Assembly (NCBI GenBank): GCA_002407855.1
Contig: DHPF01000012.1
Coordinates: 141,325-205,324 of the forward strand
From: Bacteroidales bacterium UBA5371
Lineage (GTDB): Bacteria; Bacteroidota; Bacteroidia; Bacteroidales; P3
Length of the DNA stretch: 64,000 nucleotides
Reading direction: 5' to 3'
Shown here: positions 59,841 through 64,000 of the stretch, in pieces
Layout of the letters: every line of letters begins with the position of its first letter
Position numbering within the stretch: position 1 is the first letter of the stretch
Program-made: the position numbers and the translations under genes
Notes under the pieces: generated by a model
Told to the model about the DNA's origin: nothing
What the model saw: the letters and a program-made list of their open reading frames with translations, nothing else
Database searches by the model: none

Positions 59841-60866
59841 CTAATCTTTGAATGTTTTATCTTGAATTCGTATGGATTCTTGATGGATTAATTCAAAAAT
59901 CTCTTTAATAAAATCTTTACCCAAATCACTCTTTTGAGAATAATTCAACCTATTTTGTAACATCTGTTCAAATCGCTCTATTTGTAGGATAGGAATGCTC
60001 TGCTCTTTCTTTATCTTAGCCACTTCAATGGAAAGTATCATTCTTTGTTTCAAAATGTCCAATAACTCATAATCCAAGCTATCCATTTCCGCTCTTAAAG
60101 TATTGATAGGACTAATAGTCTCTAAGTGGTTTTGAGGAATTCTTAGTTCCGAAAGAATTTGTTTTAGTTCCAAAGGAGTTATCTGCTGACTATTATCCGT
60201 TAGAGCATCCTCAGGGTTATTATGCACTTCAATCATAAGACCATTCAAACCAATATTTAAAGCCGTTTGCGATATATCCTTAATCAAACTACCCTTTCCA
60301 GCAATATGACTTGGATCACAAATAATAGGAATATTAGGGAAAATCCTTCTCAATTCAATAGGCATCTTCCAATAGGGAGTCTGACGAAATATTCCATTAT
60401 CTGCAAAAGAAAAGCCTCTATGGATAGCATAAATTTGACTATTACCCTGACCAAGCATTCTCTCAATAGCTCCAATCCAAAGTTTTATATCGGGATTTAA
60501 AGGATTTTTTATGAAAATAGGAATATCTACACCCCTTAGAGCTTGGGCTAATTCCTGAACATAGAAAGGATTGGTGGTTGTTCTGGCTCCTATCCACATA
60601 CCATCAACAGAATACTCTAAACATTTCTCAATATGAAAAGGAGTTCCAACTTCGGTTATAACCTTTAAAGAGGTTGTTTGTTTCACCTGGGCAAGCCATT
60701 TCAAGCCCCTTGTTCCCACTCCTTCAAAGAGGTTAGGACGTGTTCTGGGCTTCCAAATTCCTGCTCTATACCATTTTACTTGCTTTATAGAATCAAGCTC
60801 TTGTGCAATGGACAAAATCTGAGCCTTGGTTTCAGCAGAACAAGGACCTGCTATTAGTTCAAACAC
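59841..60866 (-). CDS. Bifunctional DAHP synthase / chorismate mutase
   Basis: The N-terminal domain is a KDO8PS-like class I DAHP synthase: IAGPCSAETKAQ, VKWYRAGIWKPRTRPNLFEG, VGTRGLKWLAQV, VGTPFHIEKCLEY, IWIGARTTTNPF-like, FIKNPLNPDI and ICDPSHIAGKG. The C-terminal domain (about residues 255-341) is an AroQ chorismate mutase (LRAEMDSLDYELLDILKQRM, EVAKIKKE). It starts at GTG (60866) only three residues before IAGPCSAE, since TAA lies two codons upstream, so the usual ~15-residue N-terminal extension is missing. It overlaps the upstream small ORF by 13 bases. Confidence 0.93.
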   Translation of the reverse strand: MFELIAGPCSAETKAQILSIAQELDSIKQVKWYRAGIWKPRTRPNLFEGVGTRGLKWLAQVKQTTSLKVITEVGTPFHIEKCLEYSVDGMWIGARTTTNPFYVQELAQALRGVDIPIFIKNPLNPDIKLWIGAIERMLGQGNSQIYAIHRGFSFADNGIFRQTPYWKMPIELRRIFPNIPIICDPSHIAGKGSLIKDISQTALNIGLNGLMIEVHNNPEDALTDNSQQITPLELKQILSELRIPQNHLETISPINTLRAEMDSLDYELLDILKQRMILSIEVAKIKKEQSIPILQIERFEQMLQNRLNYSQKSDLGKDFIKEIFELIHQESIRIQDKTFKD

Positions 60867-61066
60867 AATTTAATATTCCTATTAAAATTCGGAGAACTCT
60901 TACAGAAAAATATAGCATAAGGATTTGAACTCCTTGCATAAGCAAGGATATTTTCTAATACATTAATGCTGGGTTGGGATTCACAAGGGATTGATTCCAA
61001 AATAAACGAATCAATGTCGTCTTGCCAAAAATCAATTAAATCAAAAATAGTGTAATCTTTTTCCAT
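60854..61066 (-). CDS. Small protein upstream of the DAHP synthase gene
   Basis: A 70-codon ORF with an ATG at 61066 that overlaps the start of the DAHP synthase/chorismate mutase gene by 13 bases, implying translational coupling. The sequence is acidic at the N-terminus (TIFDLIDFWQDDIDSFILES) with a helical middle (NVLENILAYARSSNPYAIFF). I do not recognise it. Similar small proteins ending NILxYS are known in Bacteroidota from memory, but I cannot name a family. It may be a real protein or a coupling ORF. Confidence 0.5.
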   Translation of the reverse strand: MEKDYTIFDLIDFWQDDIDSFILESIPCESQPSINVLENILAYARSSNPYAIFFCKSSPNFNRNIKLCLN

Positions 61067-61152
61067 AAAAAAACATTTATTAAAACAATTTTAAAGCAAA
61101 ACGTTCTAATAAATGTTTTTATTGTACTAAGAAATTATTATATTCTTTTTTC

Positions 61153-61737
61153 TTACATATGTAATACCATAGCATTTTCTTCGGCTAAGCGGCGCATATT
61201 AATTAAAGCATAACGCATCCTACCTAATGCCGTATTGATACTTACGCCTGTTTTATCAGCAATCTCTTTAAAACTCATCTCAGAGTAGTGCCTCATAAGT
61301 AAAACCTTGCGTTGCTCTTGTGGTAACTGACGAATTAATTTCTTAACATCATCTCTAATTTGAGATTTGATAATTGTTTGTTCAATAGAATCTTCCGAAG
61401 AGCCCAAGACATCAAAGATATCAAAACTTTCATCGCCCCTAACACTTGGGAAACGCTTACTCTTACGAAAATGGTCTATAACCAAATTATGTGCAATTCG
61501 CATAGCCCACTGAATATATTTACCTTCGTTCCTATAATTACCACTTCTAAGAGTGTTTACAATTTTTATATAGGTATCTTGAAAAATATCATCAGCCAAA
61601 GCCTTATCCTTCACTAAGGAAAGAATATAATTGAAAATTTTAGATTGATGACGAGATAATAAGACATCAAAACTTATAGTATTGCCTTCCATATAGGCAG
61701 ACACTAATTCATTATCGCTCATTTTATCATATAACAT
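61153..61737 (-). CDS. ECF-type RNA polymerase sigma factor
   Basis: The 194-aa protein has sigma region 2 (residues about 20-95: SRHQSKIFNYILSLVKDKAL, ADDIFQDTYIKIVNTL, then YIQWAMRIAHNLVIDHFRKS) and region 4 (about 125-190: LPQEQRKVLLMRHYSEMSF, EIADKTGVSINTALGRMR). No anti-sigma gene is adjacent. A strong Shine-Dalgarno (AAGGAGG) 6 bp before the ATG at 61737 fixes this start over the internal Met6. A matching promoter lies at 61842-61872, leaving a leader of about 100 bases. It is transcribed divergently from the TPR lipoprotein gene. Confidence 0.92.
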   Translation of the reverse strand: MLYDKMSDNELVSAYMEGNTISFDVLLSRHQSKIFNYILSLVKDKALADDIFQDTYIKIVNTLRSGNYRNEGKYIQWAMRIAHNLVIDHFRKSKRFPSVRGDESFDIFDVLGSSEDSIEQTIIKSQIRDDVKKLIRQLPQEQRKVLLMRHYSEMSFKEIADKTGVSINTALGRMRYALINMRRLAEENAMVLHM

Positions 61738-61841
61738 AGGAAACCTCCTTTTTAATTTAAATTGTTGTTTGTTAAAAAAAAGTAATTGTTCCTATTCTAT
61801 AAGCAATAATTTTTATGTTTAATTTGATTAATATTTCGGGG

Positions 61842-61872
61842 CAAAGGTAATAATATTTTTGAAACAAACAAA
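61842..61872 (-). promoter_or_regulatory. Promoter for the ECF sigma gene
   Basis: On the minus strand, TTTG (61872-61869) and TACCTTTG (61849-61842) are separated by 19 bp, fitting the Bacteroidota -33/-7 consensus. Confidence 0.65.
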
Positions 61873-61922
61873 TATTTTTGTAAATATTTTTAATAAAACA
61901 TTCTCAAATAGTATATTTTTCC

Positions 61923-61930
61923 TACATTTG
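61923..61930 (+). promoter_or_regulatory. -7 promoter box for the TPR lipoprotein gene
   Basis: TACATTTG lies 37 bp before the ATG at 61968. No TTTG was found at the expected -33 distance. It is in the 230-base divergent region shared with the sigma-factor promoter. Confidence 0.5.
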
Positions 61931-61967
61931 CAAAATTGTTTATAAACTAATAATAAATAGAAAAAAA

Positions 61968-62948
61968 ATGAAACTCTTAAAGATTATAACCCTTTTGATA
62001 ATAATTTTAGTAGCATCTTGCAATTCCCCAAAGAAAGAACCCACTAATCAAATAAAAGACGAATTAGCTCTTTTAGACACCAAAATACGTCAAGAACCTA
62101 ATAATGCAGACCTGTATTATGCACGCTCAAAGGTGTTTTTAGATAATGGGAACATGAAAGAAAGCCTTATGGATATCCAAACAGCCATCAATCTCAACAA
62201 GAAAGAAGTCAGATACTATATAAGGAAAGCAGATATTCTCTTTGCCACAGGTGAAACAACACAATCCTTTGCAGTCTTACAGGAAGCCTTATCAATAGAC
62301 AAGAAGTCTACCGAAGCCTATTTAAAAACAGCCGAAATTGCCTTGCTCTTAAAAGATTATGATAAAACTATGTTCAATATAAATGAAGCTCTTAAAATAG
62401 ACAAGCTAAACCCTAATGCATATTATCTTAGAGGATGGGCTTTGAAAGAAAAGGGCGACACAGTTCATGCCGTTCAGAGCTATAAGAAAGCCATAGAACT
62501 AAACCCCAACTACGAACAACCATTTGAAGAATTAGGCTTATTATATGCCTTAAAGAATGATGCCTTAGCAATAGATTACTTAAATAGCACAATCAATATT
62601 AATCCAAATAACCTAAACGCAATGTATGCCTTGGCACTTTTCTATCAAGAAAACAAAATTACACAGAAAGCCTTAGACCTCTATCAAAGAATGCTTCAGA
62701 TAGACCCCACACATGCCGATGCATTACATAATGTTGGATATATTAATTTGATTGAGAAGAAGTCATACCAAGATGCCTTAGACCTGTTCAACAAAGCCAT
62801 AGAAAACGATACCATGTTTTTCCAAGCCTATTATAATAGAGGAGTAACCTACGAACTAATGGGCAATAGAGAAAAAGCCATAAAAGATTTTCAAAAAGTT
62901 TTAGAGTTACAACCAAATCATAGGCTTGCAAAAGAAAAAATAAAATAA
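61968..62948 (+). CDS. TPR-repeat lipoprotein
   Basis: The 326-aa product has a lipoprotein signal (LLKIITLLIIILVASC, Cys18) and about eight tetratricopeptide repeats of 34 residues between residues 38 and 326. Clear ones are PNNADLYYARSKVFLDNGNM, NPNAYYLRGWALKEKGDT, NPNYEQPFEELGLLYAL, DPTHADALHNVGYINL and FFQAYYNRGVTYELMGNREK. TPR proteins mediate protein-protein contacts; here it is exported to the periplasm or outer membrane. The partner is unknown. It is a single plus-strand gene. The 327 bases downstream carry a 21-bp array and the next promoter. Confidence 0.88.
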   Translation: MKLLKIITLLIIILVASCNSPKKEPTNQIKDELALLDTKIRQEPNNADLYYARSKVFLDNGNMKESLMDIQTAINLNKKEVRYYIRKADILFATGETTQSFAVLQEALSIDKKSTEAYLKTAEIALLLKDYDKTMFNINEALKIDKLNPNAYYLRGWALKEKGDTVHAVQSYKKAIELNPNYEQPFEELGLLYALKNDALAIDYLNSTININPNNLNAMYALALFYQENKITQKALDLYQRMLQIDPTHADALHNVGYINLIEKKSYQDALDLFNKAIENDTMFFQAYYNRGVTYELMGNREKAIKDFQKVLELQPNHRLAKEKIK

Positions 62949-63100
62949 TAATAGGCTTTGCCTTATCTTTCTTGTTAGTAAGGAAAGTAAAAGATGCAGA
63001 ATTGCAATTTTAAATAGCACTATAATCAGTTATAGAAAGTATGCAAAATAGTAAATTACTAAAATTGCTAAGCAAAGATATTAGATAAAGTATTTCTATC

Positions 63101-63160
63101 TTTTGATTATAAACTTTTGTCTTTTGATTATAATTTTATGGAATTTGATTATAGAAAAAC
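63101..63160. repeat. 21-bp-period repeat array
   Basis: Three units start at 63101, 63122 and 63143, core TTTGATTATA, in the gap 62949-63275. Beyond it I see only the promoter at 63204 and no gene. Confidence 0.8.
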
Positions 63161-63203
63161 AAACAAAGCTTCCACGAAAACAAACAAGACTTATTTCAAA
63201 ACA

Positions 63204-63235
63204 TTTGTAGGTTAGGAAATTATTTTATAAATTTG
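63204..63235 (+). promoter_or_regulatory. Promoter for the small lipoprotein
   Basis: TTTG (63204-63207) and TAAATTTG (63228-63235) are 20 bp apart, an excellent match to the Bacteroidota -33/-7 promoter. The ATG is at 63276. Confidence 0.75.
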
Positions 63236-63275
63236 CCTCGTTAATACATTACAAACAATAATAATTATTTGCCTT

Positions 63276-63659
63276 ATGAAAAAATTATCTGTAATTGCAA
63301 TTGGTTTAATTGCTATGCTTAGCGTTGGATTATTCTTCGCTTGTGAGGAGAAAGATGAGAATAATACAAAAAATAATACTCTTGCATTTAAAGGAAAACT
63401 TATTGGTACCGAAACCTGCTCTTCGGGTGTTATAGGATATTTAATTGAACTTGATTATCCATCAAATATTGGTAGAAGTATTGATTTTGACGGAGAAAGA
63501 CAAAATGTCGTGAAAACATATAATAATATAGCATTACCACTAAATTCTACCATTGAAGGAAACCTCCAAGTCCTAAATCAACCTATTGATAGAGTGTGCC
63601 AAGCTCTTTATGCTCAGTTCAATGTTCCTGAAATAGTAATCATTAGTGGGAATAAATAA
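63276..63659 (+). CDS. Small lipoprotein of unknown function
   Basis: The 127-aa product has a lipoprotein signal (KKLSVIAIGLIAMLSVGLFF followed by AC, Cys23). The Asn-rich linker (EEKDENNTKNNT) precedes a compact beta-rich domain of about 90 residues (FKGKLIGTETCSSGVIGYLI, TYNNIALPLNSTIEGNLQVL) with one Cys pair (TCSSG and RVCQALYAQF). I do not recognise the family, but such small lipoproteins are frequent in Bacteroidota. It has its own promoter and no downstream gene within the window. Confidence 0.68.
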   Translation: MKKLSVIAIGLIAMLSVGLFFACEEKDENNTKNNTLAFKGKLIGTETCSSGVIGYLIELDYPSNIGRSIDFDGERQNVVKTYNNIALPLNSTIEGNLQVLNQPIDRVCQALYAQFNVPEIVIISGNK

Positions 63660-63787
63660 AGAATAATTCTCTATTGTTCGGGGTAGTTTTGGAAGATTTA
63701 CCCCTGTATTGACAGAAAAATAATCTAATTTTTTATCAATTAAGTGGAACTTTAGAATCATTTAAATGGAACCTAATTTAATTTAAG

Positions 63788-64000
63788 TTCCATTAAAAAA
63801 CGCATCTGGGTTCGTTTTAAGGCTTTTTTTGAGGCAAAAATATGTGTTTTTCCATTTTTTGGAGCCTGAGTTTTGTTTCTAAATAGCTTATTGCCAAACA
63901 AATACTGCAAAACGAAATATGGTTTATTTTTAATGGAACCTGAGCGTTTTTTTCTGGAATGTGAGCAAAATTAGGTTCCATTAAAAAACGCTCAGGTTCC
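63788..64000. repeat. Repeat-rich region at window end with long inverted repeat
   Basis: TTCCATTAAAAAACGC occurs at 63788-63803 and again at 63976-63991. GGAACCTGAGCGTTTTTT (63935-63952) is perfectly complementary to 63983-64000. Between them the sequence is AT-rich with no ORF. The structure runs off the right edge, so only part of a larger repeat element is visible. Confidence 0.75.

Overview
This is AT-rich bacterial chromosome from a member of the Bacteroidota, most likely Bacteroidales-like. The evidence is a type IX secretion (T9SS/CHU_C-type) C-terminal domain, -7 promoter boxes of the form TAnnTTTG, a fused DAHP synthase/chorismate mutase, two DUF4199 proteins, a PCMD lipoprotein, Bacteroides-type HU proteins, a TIGR02757 protein and a GH3/beta-lactamase fusion. 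Almost every gene is on the minus strand. No rRNA, tRNA, CRISPR array, transposase or integrase is recognisable.

Layout. Positions 1-7.5 kb hold housekeeping genes: floA (cut by the left edge), a 1,035-residue T9SS cargo protein, nfeD, clpS, argS and dapD. Positions 7.5-13.5 kb are one tight minus-strand run: an orphan propeptide-like protein, mnmA, a MORN-type protein, gmhB, gmhA (heptose for LPS core), a GT2 and two DUF4199 membrane proteins. Positions 13.8-17.9 kb encode envelope proteins (PCMD lipoprotein, outer-membrane barrel, OmpA). Positions 18.0-52.3 kb form a surface-polysaccharide locus transcribed right to left. Positions 52.5-61.7 kb carry a gate-type transporter, pyrBI, TIGR02757, the GH3/beta-lactamase fusion, a lipoprotein, the DAHP synthase/chorismate mutase and an ECF sigma factor. 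Positions 62-63.7 kb hold a TPR lipoprotein and a small lipoprotein on the plus strand.

Polysaccharide locus. RmlA and RmlB make dTDP-4-keto-6-deoxyglucose. RfbH-type E1, an E3-like reductase, a TPP-dependent YerE-like enzyme and an SDR follow, which resembles the logic of yersiniose-type branched 3,6-dideoxysugars but next to dTDP rather than CDP enzymes. A TviB-like dehydrogenase, Wzx, a DegT aminotransferase, an ATP-grasp ligase, a second DegT-like protein, a PglD/NeuD acyltransferase, a MaoC hydratase and a CitE-like lyase suggest an acylated amino sugar. Wzy and a GT2 come next, then two HU genes, WecB, FnlA/B/C (UDP-L-FucNAc), two GT4s, a deacetylase, and Gmd/Fcl (GDP-fucose). The stretch that should hold an epimerase and the initiating sugar transferase is broken: only their C-terminal tails survive. 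A compact three-gene cassette (unknown 346-aa protein, 4-TM protein, NdpA-like nucleoid protein) lies between the tails. This is the best candidate for an undescribed accessory, possibly defensive, system.

Repeats are the second striking theme. Arrays with a 21-bp period occur at six places, one in frame inside mnmA, and a diverged 21/22-bp array lies upstream of the HU pair. Heptamer arrays lie inside wecB, fnlA and fnlB, and octamer arrays lie next to gmd and tviB. CCACGGATT-type repeats bracket a GxxExxY gene. All assignments come from reading the sequence and remembered family features; no database search was run.
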